64,000 nt of DNA from Alviniconcha marisindica (GCA_018857735.1 JABMCL010002405.1:95001-159000); one strand, 5' to 3'. Positions 1 through 11,150 are shown, numbered from the stretch's first letter. The notes: generated from the sequence alone by a model not told the origin. Program-made: numbers and translations.

Positions 1-460
1 TCAGGAGCTCTGAGAAAGTCCAGGGGGCCGTCCTGGGTTCCACGTCCCTACTAGTTGGTACGGTCTCTGTGGACGTAAAGCAACAATGAACTGAACCTTT
101 CCGTTTAGAGTTCAGGAACTCTGAGAAAGTCCAGGGGGCCGTCCTGGGTTCCACGTCCCTACTAGCTGGTACGGTCTCTGTGGACGTAAAGCAACAATGA
201 AGAAGAGACGAGCCTCAGAGCTCAACAGCTCTGTAAAAGTCGAGGTGGACGTCCTGGGGCTCCCCGGCCCTATAATAGTCCTTATGGTCTCTGTGGTCGT
301 AAAGCAACATTGAACAGGAGTTCAGGAGCTCTGAGAAAGTCGAGGTGGACGTCCTGGGGCTCCCCGTCTCTATAATAGTCTCTGTGGACGTAAAGCAACA
401 TTGAACTCTAAGTGACTCAGACCTCAGGAGCTGTGTGAAAGTCGAGGTGGACGTCCTGGT
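1..460 (+). mobile_element. Tandem SINE-B fragments (about five partial copies)
   Basis: Successive copies start near 1, 111, 215, 320 and 420. Each begins with a TTCAGGAGCTSTG-like block, then GTCGAGGTGG, GTCCTGGG and GGTCTCTGTGGACGTAAAGC. The first two copies are nearly identical over about 90 bp. All match the 5' two thirds of the short dispersed family called SINE-B here. The cluster is cut by the left window edge. Confidence 0.75.
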
Positions 461-636
461 GATGAAGTGATGCTTAATGTCCTCAGTGTCAGTTGACATA
501 TTAGGGACAAGTTGTGACCAATGCCGAAGCACGGTGCAATAATTCTTTACCTCCACGGAAACCAGAAGGCTCGTTAGGACGGACAGCCCAGGACGGCCAC
601 CTCGACTCTCACACAGCTCCTGAACTATGTGGACGT
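461..636 (-). mobile_element. SINE-B, near full length, inverted
   Basis: On the minus strand it reads from the AGGAGCTGTGTGAGAGTCGAGGTGG head through CGTCCTAACGAGCCTTCTGG to the long-form tail that ends GACATTAAGCATCACTTCATC. It lies head-to-head with the + copies to its left, giving an inverted pair. Confidence 0.8.
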
Positions 637-703
637 CCTGGGCTCCCTGTCCCAAGTAGTCCGTGCGATCTCTGTGCAGAACTGAACTTACAGGGCGGAA
701 GTG

Positions 704-748
704 ATGAGCCGCTTTGGCCTCGCGGTGATGTATTAGGCTGGTAAGCTG
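704..748 (+). mobile_element. Degenerate SINE-A head fragment
   Basis: GAGCCGCTTTGGCCTCGCGG followed by TATTAGGCTGGTAAGC resembles the tRNA-like 5' end of SINE-A, with several mismatches and no B box. Confidence 0.5.
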
Positions 749-774
749 TCCGGCCATCGGTTTGGTTCTCCCCA

Positions 775-1290
775 GTAAACATGCCGGATCCGATCCGGAA
801 GCGTTCTGGTTACGGCCAGTTATGGCCATTACGGCCAGCGTGCAGCCAGAATCGGGCCGGATAGTATATGCCGGATCCGACTTCCCGCATCCGTTTCAGC
901 TCCGTGTTTCCAAAGAAGGTATGGGACATACTGTGCAAAACCGACCCGGATCCGATCTGGATGGCCTGGCCAGGGTTTGGCCAAACGCATCTGGTCTGGA
1001 ACTGAGCAAGCTGGTGTGCAGGAATCATCTGGCCCAGTTTCTGGAAGGAGGCAACCGACCCGCTACCAGTTTCCGACTTCCAGACTCGGTTCCGTTCTTC
1101 CACAGACGCCCCGGACAATATTGTGGGAAACCAGCCCGGATCCGATTTAGTTCTGGCTGATCATATGTGTCAGGTTTAGGCCAAACGGATCCGGTCCGGA
1201 AGCAAACCGGTGTGCAAGACTGAATCATCCGGCCCGCTTCTGGCCAATGCTTCCCAGTCGATGCGACCGAAAAATAATGACTCAAATCTT
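775..1290. repeat. Degenerate GGATCCG-rich repeat with about 210-bp duplication
   Basis: The stretch 970-1040 (GGCCAAACGCATCTGGTCTG onward) recurs diverged at 1181-1244 (GGCCAAACGGATCCGGTCCG onward). Words such as GGATCCGR and GGCCAG recur throughout. It could be an old satellite or the subterminal repeats of a non-autonomous DNA transposon. The open frames across it are not recognised and look incidental. Confidence 0.55.
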
Positions 1291-1567
1291 CATACCCAAA
1301 ATACAAACAGTAACAATTAAAAATATTAACTGCCCACAATGAGAGGGTTATTTCCCTTAATTTCTGCGTCCTCGGGTTCCTATCGTTGGGCCAGATAACA
1401 AGTCGTCTTCGCTAACGAAGAAAGAAACGCACCCGCTGTCGTGTTCTATCTGTAACAGAATCCACAACTCAGAAAACTGACGCCTCCTTACGAAACCCGG
1501 TCGGTGCATTTTTTAATTTTTTTCCCCCCTGGCCGCCACTGCATCACGCCAGAGACTTCTTTTAGCC
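1291..1567. other. Unassigned non-repetitive sequence
   Basis: Unique-looking sequence leading into the X-box/CRE region. No coding signal recognised. Confidence 0.4.
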
Positions 1568-1581
1568 GTTGCTATGGCAAC
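1568..1581. promoter_or_regulatory. RFX-type X-box palindrome
   Basis: GTTGCTATGGCAAC is a near-perfect palindrome and matches the known RFX X-box consensus (GTTRCCATGGYAAC type). It lies 35 bp before a palindromic CRE. RFX sites with nearby CREs are typical of animal promoters such as ciliary or immune genes. The gene served is not identifiable here. Confidence 0.55.
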
Positions 1582-1616
1582 GGAAGCAGGTTGACACGGC
1601 CTTAGCAGCGAGCAGA

Positions 1617-1630
1617 TTGTGACGTCACAA
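1617..1630. promoter_or_regulatory. Palindromic CRE (CREB/ATF site)
   Basis: TTGTGACGTCACAA is a perfect 14-bp palindrome with the full TGACGTCA core. Together with the X-box it suggests a promoter or enhancer. No convincing ORF follows, because downstream DNA becomes low-complexity at 1742. Confidence 0.55.
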
Positions 1631-1741
1631 CATGCAGGGCGGCTGTGGCCGACCGGTGGCCGTTGAAGTTTTAATGAGCTTTTGGATTCCTGCCGATCGT
1701 TTCGGAGAAGACTCGGATACGCAGGCCTTTGTTTATCTGCT

Positions 1742-1960
1742 TCATTCCACCGTTCTCTTTCTTCTCCATTTCCCCTGTCCCCCCTCCCCACCCCACCCCC
1801 CTCCCCCCACCCCGCTTATCTTCATCGTTCTTTCATCTCCTTCTTCTCCACCCCCCCCCCCCTTCCCACCGTCCCCCTCCCCCCGTTCCCTTCCCGTCCC
1901 CCCACCCACACACGGTATTCGACAGAACACACACACACACACACCCCACACACACACACA

Positions 1961-2010
<50 letters not shown>

Positions 2011-2049
2011 ACACACATACATGCACTCACACACACACATACATACAGA

Positions 2050-2132
<83 letters not shown>

Positions 2133-2146
2133 CACTACAAAATACA

Positions 2147-2217
<71 letters not shown>

Positions 2218-2290
2218 GACTCACACTGACAAAGCAACGCCCCCACCCCCACCCCCCCCCACCCCCACCCCCTCACCCGCCCACCTCCTG
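1742..2290. repeat. C/T-rich tract, (CA)n blocks and C-rich tail
   Basis: 1742-1910 is pyrimidine-rich. 1925-2223 is interrupted (CA)n with TACATA and CTCACA interruptions. 2235-2283 is C-rich. Long His-Thr or Cys-Val reading frames here are microsatellite artefacts. Confidence 0.95.
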
Positions 2291-2520
2291 TTATCTTGGT
2301 CCCCGCCAGGTCCTCGGTGTTCGGAGACAACTCGAACTCGGTTTAACCGAAATCATCAACGTCTTTCTCATTTGTAAGAGATGGTGAAAAAACACCGGAC
2401 ACCCCACGCTTGCAAGACAAAGTTCAGCGGCCATGCCTCAGGCTTTATTATTATTTTTTATTTCTCTCTATTCTTTCTGCTCAACTACCTCCCAGGGGAG
2501 CACTGGGTGGTCTGGCGAAT

Positions 2521-3099
2521 GCCATCAGAGAGGGAAGGAGGGAGAGAGAGGGGGAGGGAGGGAGGAGAGAGAGAGAGGGAGGGAGGGGAGGGAGGGAGAA
2601 GGAGGGAGAGAGAGGGGGATGGGAGAGAGAGAGAGAGAGGGGAGGGAGAGAGGGGGGGGAGGGAGGGAGAAGAAGAGAGAGGGAGAGGGAGGGAGAAGGA
2701 GAGAGGGGAGGGAGGGAGAGAGGGGGAGGGAGGGAGGGAAAAGAGAGAGAGAGGAGAGAGGGAGGGAGGAGGAGAGAGGGAGGGGAGGGAGAGAGAGAGG
2801 AGGGAGGGGGGGAGGGAGGGAGAGAGAGGGGGGAGGGAGGGAGAAGGAGAGGGGGAGAGGGGGAGGGAGATGGGGAGGGAGGGAGAAGAGAGAGGAGGGA
2901 GGGAAGAGAGGGGGAGGGAGGAGAGAGGGGGGAGGGAGGGAGGAGAGAGAGAGAGGGAGGGAGAGAGAAGAGAGGAGGGAGGGAAAAGGAGAGAGAGAGA
3001 GAAGGGAGGGGAGAAGGAGAGAGAGGAGGAGGGAGAGAGAGAGGGGGGGGGGGGGGGGACGGAAGGAGAGAGAGAGAGAGGGAGAGAGAAAGAGGGAAG
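2521..3099. repeat. About 580-bp pure polypurine (GGGA/GA)n tract
   Basis: Almost every base on the + strand is A or G (GAGGGAGGGAGAGAG-like), ending in a G run and ACGGAAGGAGAG. It is a strong triplex (H-DNA) candidate. Confidence 0.95.
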
Positions 3100-3101
3100 T
3101 A

Positions 3102-3340
<239 letters not shown>

Positions 3341-3459
3341 ACTTCGAGTTCTCGACTTCTGTTCAAGACAAGGGGTAATGTTACATCTCTTCCTTCCTTT
3401 TACGATATTACAAGGTGAAGCGAGTAACCACATTTCTACATGAAGGTAATCACACCTCC

Positions 3460-3689
3460 ACCTTTTCTCCCCTTTTTTTTTCTTCTTCTTTTCTTCTCGT
3501 GTTTCCCTCCCCCCCCCCCCCCCCCCCCCCCCCCACCCTCCACCCCCTTCTCTCCCTCTCTCTCTCTCTCTCTCTGTTTGTGGTATAGTCGTGTTTATTT
3601 GTGTTTGTAGTATAGCAAGGACTGGCTGTTAGATAGGCCTAAATGGACCTAACGCTACTATCCTTGAGCATTAAAGTTTTCGAGTTCGA

Positions 3690-3758
<69 letters not shown>

Positions 3759-3800
3759 CCTCCCCCCCCCCCCCCACCCACCCCACCCTCGCCAACACCC
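3460..3800. repeat. Poly-C and (CT)n tracts
   Basis: Poly-C at 3509-3535, (CT)n at 3555-3576, a long (CT)n at 3692-3754, then C-rich 3760-3800. Confidence 0.9.
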
Positions 3801-3914
3801 CTCTCTAAAATCCTCCTGTTGCGACTGTGCGCGTAGACTCCACAGATCGATTCATTCTATCCACAAAGACTCTATCTAGTATAGTGGAAAATCGTTGCTA
3901 TCCACAGCAACTCT

Positions 3915-4012
3915 GTGTGTGTGTCGGAGGGGGGAGGGGACTGGGGGGGGGAGGGGGAAGGGGAGATGCTGCACATTCCGTGACCTACATTATCGGCTGA
4001 CGGGCGGCAGCG

Positions 4013-4064
<52 letters not shown>
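3915..4064. repeat. G-rich block and (GC)n/(CA)n
   Basis: G-rich 3928-3965, then alternating GC running into (CA)n at 4012-4062, a Z-DNA-prone alternating purine-pyrimidine run. Confidence 0.85.
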
Positions 4065-4066
<2 letters not shown>

Positions 4067-4256
4067 GACGGCAAAGGCTATAGCTAAGGCGACCTCAGTG
4101 CCTCTGTGTTGCACGTGCAATGAATGCACCAGCGTGCATCGCGAGGGGGCATGCCGACAGCTGGCAACCACTCCACTGGCTCGGTGTGTCAGTCGGCATG
4201 CACACTGTCCCTGGGTGGCGCGGCGACCACTGAGCTAGAGAGACTCCCAACTCGAA

Positions 4257-4594
4257 GTAAACATGGTGCTTAACTTCGTCCACAGAAACCATAAGGCTTA
4301 TTAGGGACGGGGAGAAGTGGGGGTGGGGGGGGGGGGGGAGGGGGTATGAAGGTGGGGGGAGAGGGAGATTATATACCTATCGCTACACTGTCACCACCAG
4401 AATGATTCCTGCATTAAGACGGGCAGCGACGAGAGCCATTTTAATGTTTCAGTAGGAAGTGAGGGACAAAGTCACAGACAGTGTCCACAAACCGCAACCT
4501 TTTGAAGAGAAAGGAGAGCCGAAGCGGTATCGAACCGAGGTCCTTCCGCTTACCAACCTAACTAACGCCTTACCGCTAGGCCAAACCGGCTCAC
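4257..4594 (-). mobile_element. SINE-A, full length
   Basis: Read on the minus strand: tRNA-like head GAGCCGGTTTGGCCTAGCGG with A box TAGCGGTAAGGCG, B box GGTTCGATACC, body with AAAATGGCTCTCGTCGCTGC and GTGTAGCGATAGGTATATAA, a variable C tract, then the 3' block ending CACCATGTTTAC. The C tract is expanded (4322-4342 on the + strand as G). Confidence 0.9.
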
Positions 4595-5351
4595 ACGTCC
4601 ACAGAAACCATAAGGCTTATTCAGGTACGGGAGAGGGAGAAGTGTGGTGGGGGGGGGGGGGTGCGCGGGGGGGGGGGCAGTGGAGGTGGGGGAAGAGGGA
4701 GATTATGATTATTCCTATTAATGTATGCAGATTGAGAGAAAGGGGGCGTATGTCTAAGAGTGTGTATGTGCGTGTGTTTCTTCAGTGACTTAGAATTATT
4801 GAGATAATTTATGTTCTTCGTTGTGCGATCGAACGACAGCTTTAATTTCCCGCTGGGATGAATGAAGTATATTGTTATTGTTATTGTTATTGTTACCTAT
4901 CGCTACACTGTCACCACCAGAATGACTCCTGCTTTAAGATGGGCAGCGATGATGAGAGCCATTTTAACCCTTTCACTGCCCCAGTCTGCAAAAATTCCGG
5001 GCCGAAAGACTGATGCACGGACGCGCCTGCAGACAGCATATGTTCCAACCCTCTAACAATCTACTTTCAACAGTGTGCATTTTGATGAAAATCCTTTTTA
5101 TTGCTGAAAAGAAAAGAAGAAGAAAATGTCTTAAGGATTTGACATTTCACACTTTTATTGGTCGTTTTCAAGTAACATTCGTGGCAGTGAAGGGGTTAAT
5201 GTTTCAGCAATCGTGAGGGACAAAGTCACAAGACAGTGTCCACAGACCACAATTTTTGAAGAAAGTTTCTTTTTTTGCCGAAGCAGAATCGAACCGAAGC
5301 CCTTATTCAGCTTAGTGCCTAACGACTTACCGTTGGGCCAAACAGGCTCAC
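4595..5351 (-). mobile_element. SINE-A copy, interrupted by a MITE and other DNA
   Basis: The 3' block lies at 4595-4715, unrelated AT-rich sequence with (ATTGTT)n at 4716-4894, the body at 4895-4967, and the rest of body plus diverged tRNA-like head at 5200-5351. The piggyBac-like MITE at 4968-5195 splits the body exactly at a TTAA. Confidence 0.8.
4968..5195. mobile_element. piggyBac-like MITE nested in SINE-A
   Basis: It is a 228-bp element with terminal inverted repeats CCCTTTCACTGCC and GGCAGTGAAGGGG, flanked by TTAA at 4964-4967 and 5196-5199. Other SINE-A copies carry a single uninterrupted TTAA at this point (CCATTTTAATGTTTC), so the empty site is known. Ends and TTAA target fit the piggyBac superfamily. 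There is no transposase. Confidence 0.9.
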
Positions 5352-5399
5352 ATCAATCTCGACTGACCCACAGTGGCGCCTTTCCGCTGTATTAAAGTG

Positions 5400-5571
5400 T
5401 ATTATTTTTCCTTCTTCTTTTATTATCCGCATCAAGTCTATCTTCTTACACCTGACGAAGACAATTTTCTGTCGAAAGCGCTTGTGTTTCGTTGCTCAGT
5501 CCTTGTGTTTCGCCGTACAGCTGAGTGCATTTCCCTAGATCTGTTCTATTTTGTCCACCTCACCAGCAGTT
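5400..5571 (+). mobile_element. Dispersed repeat C (retroelement 3' region?)
   Basis: The segment CTTACACCTGACGAAGACAA through CATTTCCCTAGATCTGTTCT recurs inverted at 50880-51240. It continues at 5762 after a SINE-B insertion. It has a CTGANGA...GTCGAAA arrangement recalling a hammerhead core or a Penelope-like element end. Family assignment is uncertain. Confidence 0.6.
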
Positions 5572-5751
5572 CGTCGGTAGGTAGCGTTGCTTAATGTCCT
5601 CAGATGTCAGCTGACTTATTAGGGACAAGCCGAGACCAATGCCGAAGCACGGTTCAATATAGCTTTACGTCCACGGAAACCAGAAGGCTCGTTAGGACGG
5701 ACAGCCCAGGACGGCCACCTCGACTCTCACTGTCACAGCTCCTGAACTATG
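5572..5751 (-). mobile_element. SINE-B with 10-bp target-site duplication
   Basis: ACCAGCAGTT is at 5562-5571 and again at 5752-5761. The other copy of repeat C (near 50940 on the minus strand) has this site once, so the insertion is clear. The element is about 180 bp, long-form tail, and proves SINE-B is a retroposon and not merely a tandem repeat. Confidence 0.88.
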
Positions 5752-5948
5752 ACCAGCAGTTGTTCACTCTCATTCCTTGCATTATTATTATTATAATGGA
5801 CGGTGGACTGACTTGCAAGTGGGGTAAGTGGGTGGGAGGTGGGGGTGGGGAGGTGGGGAGGGGAACGAAGGGAGAACCGGGGATGGGAGGGGGGCTGAGG
5901 AGGGGTGCTGGGAATCGGTTTGTGTTTTGTGACACATGCCAGAGTCTG

Positions 5949-6102
5949 GAAATTCCGGAGGCGCGAACTAGCTAGCTGCGCATGCGCGGGGCAGCTGTGG
6001 AGGTGACGGGAAAGGGCAAGACTGACTGGCTGGAGTGTAGTGTCATACGGTGCTAAGACAGGGTTGGTTGGCGTTGACCGGGAATTTCCGCCGGGAATTT
6101 AC
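5949..6102. promoter_or_regulatory. Candidate regulatory cluster: NRF1-type and kappaB-type sites
   Basis: TGCGCATGCGC at 5977-5987 matches the NRF1 consensus. GGGAATTTCC at 6080-6089 matches a Rel/NF-kappaB site, followed by a near copy GGGAATTTAC at 6093-6102, with GGAAATTCC at 5949-5957. No gene follows. Confidence 0.35.
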
Positions 6103-6254
6103 CGGTTAAGATCAGCGTATTATACCGGAAAGAAATATGAGCGGCAATCGGCTGTTATTTTGTTTGACCGAGTCTTAAAACCGAAAAAACAACGAAAAAC
6201 AACAACGAAAGTACCGAAAAACAAACAAACAACAACAAAACGCAGCGCAGTGAG

Positions 6255-6433
<179 letters not shown>

Positions 6434-6584
6434 CATCAAAAGGACCAATCACACATTCAAAAGGACCAATCACAAATTCAAAATTCTTTTATGTCGGTTC
6501 AAAACGGAAGTCACCAAATCACAAGGAACAAGCTGGACATAAAATCTCCAAACATACTGAACAGTCAGCAGGAAACACAATCAA

Positions 6585-6637
6585 GTAAAAAAAAAAAAAA
6601 TTAAAGCAAAAAGACACCACCACCACAACCACAACAA

Positions 6638-6679
<42 letters not shown>

Positions 6680-6750
6680 ACTACACGCAACAAAACCACA
6701 ACAACAAAAACATAAACCAGCAACCAACCCCCTTAAAAAAAAATATTAAA
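6585..6750. repeat. A-rich and (CA)n sequence
   Basis: Poly-A at 6587-6600, ACCACCACAACC repeats and (CA)n at 6640-6675. Confidence 0.8.
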
Positions 6751-6892
6751 GAGTCGTCAGCAAGAAGCACGTTTCAATAGTTACAGTTGCCATAACTACA
6801 AGTGACAGCAGTATCGGATTTTGCAAGCACTGTGAAAAACCGCGGTGACAAATCCCGACAAAAAATAGCAACCGACCTCTCACGCTTCAGTC

Positions 6893-8816
6893 AAGTTGAG
6901 CCAGATTAACTACGCACACTCAAGACATACGGAGTAAACAACAGAACTGTCGCTTGTACGACCAGGTTAGCGGAGTAAACAACAGAACTCTCACTTGTAC
7001 AACCAGGTTAGCGGAGTAAACAACAGAACTCTCACTTGTACAACCAGGTTAGCGGAGTAAACAACAGAACTCTCACTTGTACGACCAGGTTAGCGGAGTA
7101 AACAACAGAACTCTCACTTGTACAACCAGGTTAGCGGAGTAAACAACAGAACTATCACTTGTACGACCAGGTTAGCGGAGTAAACAACAGAACTCTCACT
7201 TGTACGACCAGGTTAGCGGAGTAAACAAACAGAACTCTCACTTGTACAACCAGGTTAGCGGAGTAAACAACAGAACTCTCACTTGTACAACCAGGTTAGC
7301 GGAGTAAACAACAGAACTCTCACTTGTACAACCAGGTTAGCGGAGTAAACAACAGAACTCTCACTTGTACAACCAGGTTAGCGGAGTAAACAACAGAACT
7401 CTCACTTGTACAACCAGGTTAGCGGAGTAAGCAATAGAACTGTCACCTGTACGGCCAGCTTAGTTCCGCCTAATGTAGTCAGAGATCAGTCTCACCTTGT
7501 TAGCCGCCTCCGTCCACTTAGACCAGCGGAGTAAACAACGGAACTGTCGCTTGTACGGCCAGGTTAGCGGAGTAAACAACGGAACTGTCGCTTGTACCAC
7601 CAGGTTAGCGGAGTAATCAACGGAACTGTCGCTTGTACGACCAGGTTAGCGGAGTAAACAACGGAACTGTCGCTTGTACGACAAGGTTATCGGAGTGAAC
7701 AAGAGAACTCACCTTGTACGACCAGGTTAGCGGAGTAAAGAACAGAACTCACCTTGTACGACCAGGTTAGCGGAGTAAAGAACAGAACTCACCTTGTACG
7801 ACCAGGTTAGCGGAGTAAACAAGAGAACTCACCTTGTACGACCAGGTTAGCGGAGTAAAGAACAGAACTCACCTTGTACGACCAGGTTAGCGGAGTAAAG
7901 AACAGAACTCTCACTTGTACGAACCAGGTTAGCGGAGTAAACAAAGAACTCACCTTGTACGACCAGGTTAGCGGAGTAAAGAACAGAACTCACCTTGTAC
8001 GACCAGGTTAGCGGAGTAAAGAACAGAACTCACCTTGTACGACCAGGTTAGCGGAGTAAAGAACAGAACTCACCTTGTACGACCAGGTTAGCGGAGTAAA
8101 GAACAGAACTCACCTTGTACGACCAGGTTAGCGGAGTAAAGAACAGAACTCACCTTGTACGACCAGGTTAGCGGAGTAAAGAACAGAACTCACCTTGTAC
8201 GGCCAGGTTAGCGGAGTAAAGAACAGAACTCACCTTGTACGACCAGGTTAGCGGAGTAAAGAACAGAACTCACCTTGTACGACCAGGTTAGCGGAGTAAA
8301 GAACAGAACTCACCTAGTACGACCAGGTTAGCGGAGTAAAGAACAGAACTCACCTTGTACGACCAGGTTAGCGGAGTAAAGAACAGAACTCACCTTGTAC
8401 GGCCTTGTTAGCCGCTTCCGCCCACTTAGACAAACGGAGTCAACAACACAACTGTCGCTTGTACGGACAGGTTAGCTTGTACAACCAGGTTAGCTTGTAC
8501 TGCCAGGTTAGCTTGTACTGCCAGGCTAGCTTGTACCGGCAGGTTAGCGGAGTAAACAATAGAACTTTCGCTTGTACGGCCATGTTAGCTCCGCCGATTC
8601 AGACAAGCTGAGTAAACAAGTTCTCGCTTGTACAGACAGGTTAGCTTGTACTGCCAGGTTAGCTTGTACTGCCAGGTTAGCTCCGCCAAATGTAGACAGA
8701 GATCTCGCGTGTGCGGTACGGCCTTGTTAGCCGCCTCCGCCCACTTATACAAACGGAATAAACAACACAACTGTCGCTTGTACGGACAGGTTAGCTTGTA
8801 CTGCCATGTTACTGTA
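6893..8816. repeat. 40/41-bp minisatellite, about 36 units, with degenerate flank
   Basis: The unit runs CGGAGTAAACAACAGAACTC then TCACTTGTACAACCAGGTTAG (41 bp) at about 6970-7680, changing to a homogeneous 40-bp form (AAAGAACAGAACTCACCTTG core) at about 7690-8400. From 8400 to 8816 it decays into 18-bp GTTAGCTTGTACTGCCAG units. Not CRISPR: no variable spacers. Confidence 0.95.
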
Positions 8817-8819
8817 CTA

Positions 8820-8822
8820 CAC

Positions 8823-8916
<94 letters not shown>

Positions 8917-9108
8917 CAACGGAGAAGAAGGAGGAAGAAGAAGAAGAAGAAGCAGGAAAAAGAAGCTGTGCATATATGTGTGTGTGGGGAGAGGGGAGGG
9001 GGCGGGGGGGAGAGAGAGAGAGAGAAAAAGAGAGAGAGCGTATAACAAAAGTCCAAGTATGTCTTGGTTTGAAAACCTTTATTCCAAATATTCGGCCATC
9101 GGGGGAGA

Positions 9109-9174
<66 letters not shown>

Positions 9175-9190
9175 ATACACACACACACAA
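8820..9190. repeat. (CA)n, (GAA)n, (GA)n and (TATC)n microsatellites
   Basis: (CA)n 8820-8915, GAA-rich 8925-8955, G/A-rich 8990-9040, (TATC)n 9112-9173, then (CA) and (CAA). Confidence 0.95.
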
Positions 9191-9269
9191 CAACAACAAC
9201 AACCGAAATGAAGAAGAACGGGGGAGAAAAAAAGAAACTTTACACATAACTGACTCCATCACTGAAATA

Positions 9270-9590
9270 GTAAGTACATGTGATTAATATATATACTAGC
9301 AAAATACCGGTTTGGGCCAGATTTTCCACAGCAATGGCAATGTTGAAACTATTTTGGATAGTGTGGGTGTCGGAAGTTTAGAGGTAACCATGGCCACGAG
9401 TTCGCTTCCAGATCGAAGCACTAGTCAGCCGATCCTCTTTTCGAGATTGGTCGTGAGAGGAAAAAATTACATTGGCAACTGTTGGCAGCCAAAGGGTTAT
9501 GTCAGTCGGGGGGTACCACTGCGACGACTCCCAGACATGTTTAGCAGTCCCTGACGTATAACATCAGCTAGCCGCTGCTGATGTTTTTGT
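9270..9590. other. Unassigned sequence
   Basis: An 80-codon open frame on the + strand (9312-9554) is unlike any protein I recognise. Its end overlaps a diverged unit of the 43-bp minisatellite found at 10165-11150, so it is probably not a gene. Confidence 0.4.
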
Positions 9591-9782
9591 TACATCTCGT
9601 AATTTATTATTTACTGTTAGCTAGGCGAAATTGTTGGTCCACCGTACGTTTGTGGGTTGCTGTTTTTTCCAGCTGTATGAGCTCATCGCCCATAAGCTCT
9701 AAGAAGCTTGTTCATGAGCACACAATAATTCACCGTATCTTTGGTTTGTCGGGAATAAATCTTTGTTTAAACCAACACTGAT
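9591..9782 (+). mobile_element. Repeat D, LINE-like 3' end
   Basis: GAGCTCATCGCCC...TGAGCACAC...GGAATAAATCTTTGTTTAAACC resembles 21365-21542, which ends GGAATAAATTCTTGTTGAAACC. AATAAA followed by a TTTGTTTAAACC end and an inverted GAGCTCA motif is typical of a non-LTR 3' end. No reverse transcriptase is present. Confidence 0.5.
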
Positions 9783-9831
9783 CAGCTAGCCTACCCAGCA
9801 TCTTTGAGTCAGTCGGGTACCACAGCTGTAA

Positions 9832-10136
9832 GTAAATAAACATGGTGCTTAACGTCCACAGAAACCATAAGGCTTCTTAGGAACGGGGAGAGGGGGGAGG
9901 GGGAGGGAAGAGGGAGAGTACATACCCATCGTTACCCTGCCACCGCCAGAATGACTCCTGCATTCAGGTGGTCAGCGATGAGAGCCATTTTAATGTTTCA
10001 TTAATTGTGAGGGACAAAGTCACATGACGGTGTCCACAGACCACAACATTTGAAGAGAAAAGAGTCGAAGCGGATTCGAACCGATGTCCCTCTGCTTACC
10101 ATCCTAACGCCTTACCGCTAGGCCAAAGCGGCTCAC
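9832..10136 (-). mobile_element. SINE-A inserted near a minisatellite
   Basis: Minus-strand copy with A box TAGCGGTAAGGCG, B box GGTTCGAATCC, body and CACCATGTTTAT end. It separates a lone 43-bp-type unit (near 9795-9830) from the main array at 10165 onward. Confidence 0.88.
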
Positions 10137-10164
10137 CCCCATAGCTGCTGTGATTAACTACGCA

Positions 10165-11150
10165 GCATTAACTGTAGTCATCCATGCACCACATCGGCGG
10201 ATACCCAGCATTTTGAGCACCTGGTCACGTGACACTGAGTCGGCCACACTGGCGAATATCCAACACTCTTCATGCGTCAGTTGCGTACGACACCGGCGAC
10301 TTCCCAGCATCTTTAGCGGTCAGTCAGTTACCACAGCGACGACTTCCCAACATCTTTAGCGGTCAGTCACGTACCACAGCGACGACTTCCCAGCATCTTT
10401 AACGGTCAGTCAGTTACCACAGGGACGGCTTCCCAGCATTTTTAACGGTCAGTCACGTACCACAGCGACGACTTCGGCCAGCATCTTTAGCGGTCAGTCG
10501 TGTACCAGAGACAACTTCGGCCAGCATCTTTAGCGGTCAGTCACGTACCACACCGGCGACTTCCCAGCATCTTTAGCGCTCAGTCACGTACCACACCGGC
10601 GACTTCCCAGCATCTTTAGCGCTCAGTCACGTACCACACCGGCGACTTCCCAGCATCTTTAGCGGTCAGTCAATTACCACAGCGACGACTTCCCAGCATC
10701 TTTAGCGGTCAGTCACGTACCACACCGGCGACTTCCCAGCATCTTTAGCGGTCAGTCAATTACCACAGGGACGGCTTCTCAGCATCTTTAGCGGTCAGAC
10801 AATTACCACAGCGACGACTTTCCAGCATCTTTAGCGGTCAGTCATGTACCACAGCGACGACCTCGGCCAGCATCTTTAGCGGTCAGTCATGTACCACAGA
10901 GACGGCTTCCCAGCATCTTTAGCAGTCAGTCAATTACCACAGGGACGGCTTCCCAGCATCTTTGGCGGTCAGTCACGTACCACACTGAGCGACGGCTTCT
11001 CAGCATCTTTAGCGGTCAGTCACGTACCACACCGAGCGACGGCTTCCCAGCATCTTTAGCGGTCAGTCACATACCACACCGACGACTTCCCAGCATCTTT
11101 AGCGGTCAGTCACGTACCACAGCGACGACTTCCAGGATCTTTAGTGGTGA
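10165..11150. repeat. About 43-bp minisatellite, about 23 units
   Basis: Consensus CCCAGCATCTTTAGCGGTCA then GTCACGTACCACAGCGACGACTT. Units vary between 38 and 47 bp (ACACCGGCGACTT and GAGACGGCTT variants). TATC repeats follow at 11170-11190. Confidence 0.93.

Noticed and set aside
762..1160. 132-codon + frame in the GGATCCG repeat
   Set aside because: It lies on a degenerate repeat and both strands are open by composition.
6893..8816. CRISPR-like array
   Set aside because: Units are contiguous with no variable spacers, there are no cas genes, and the genome is eukaryotic.
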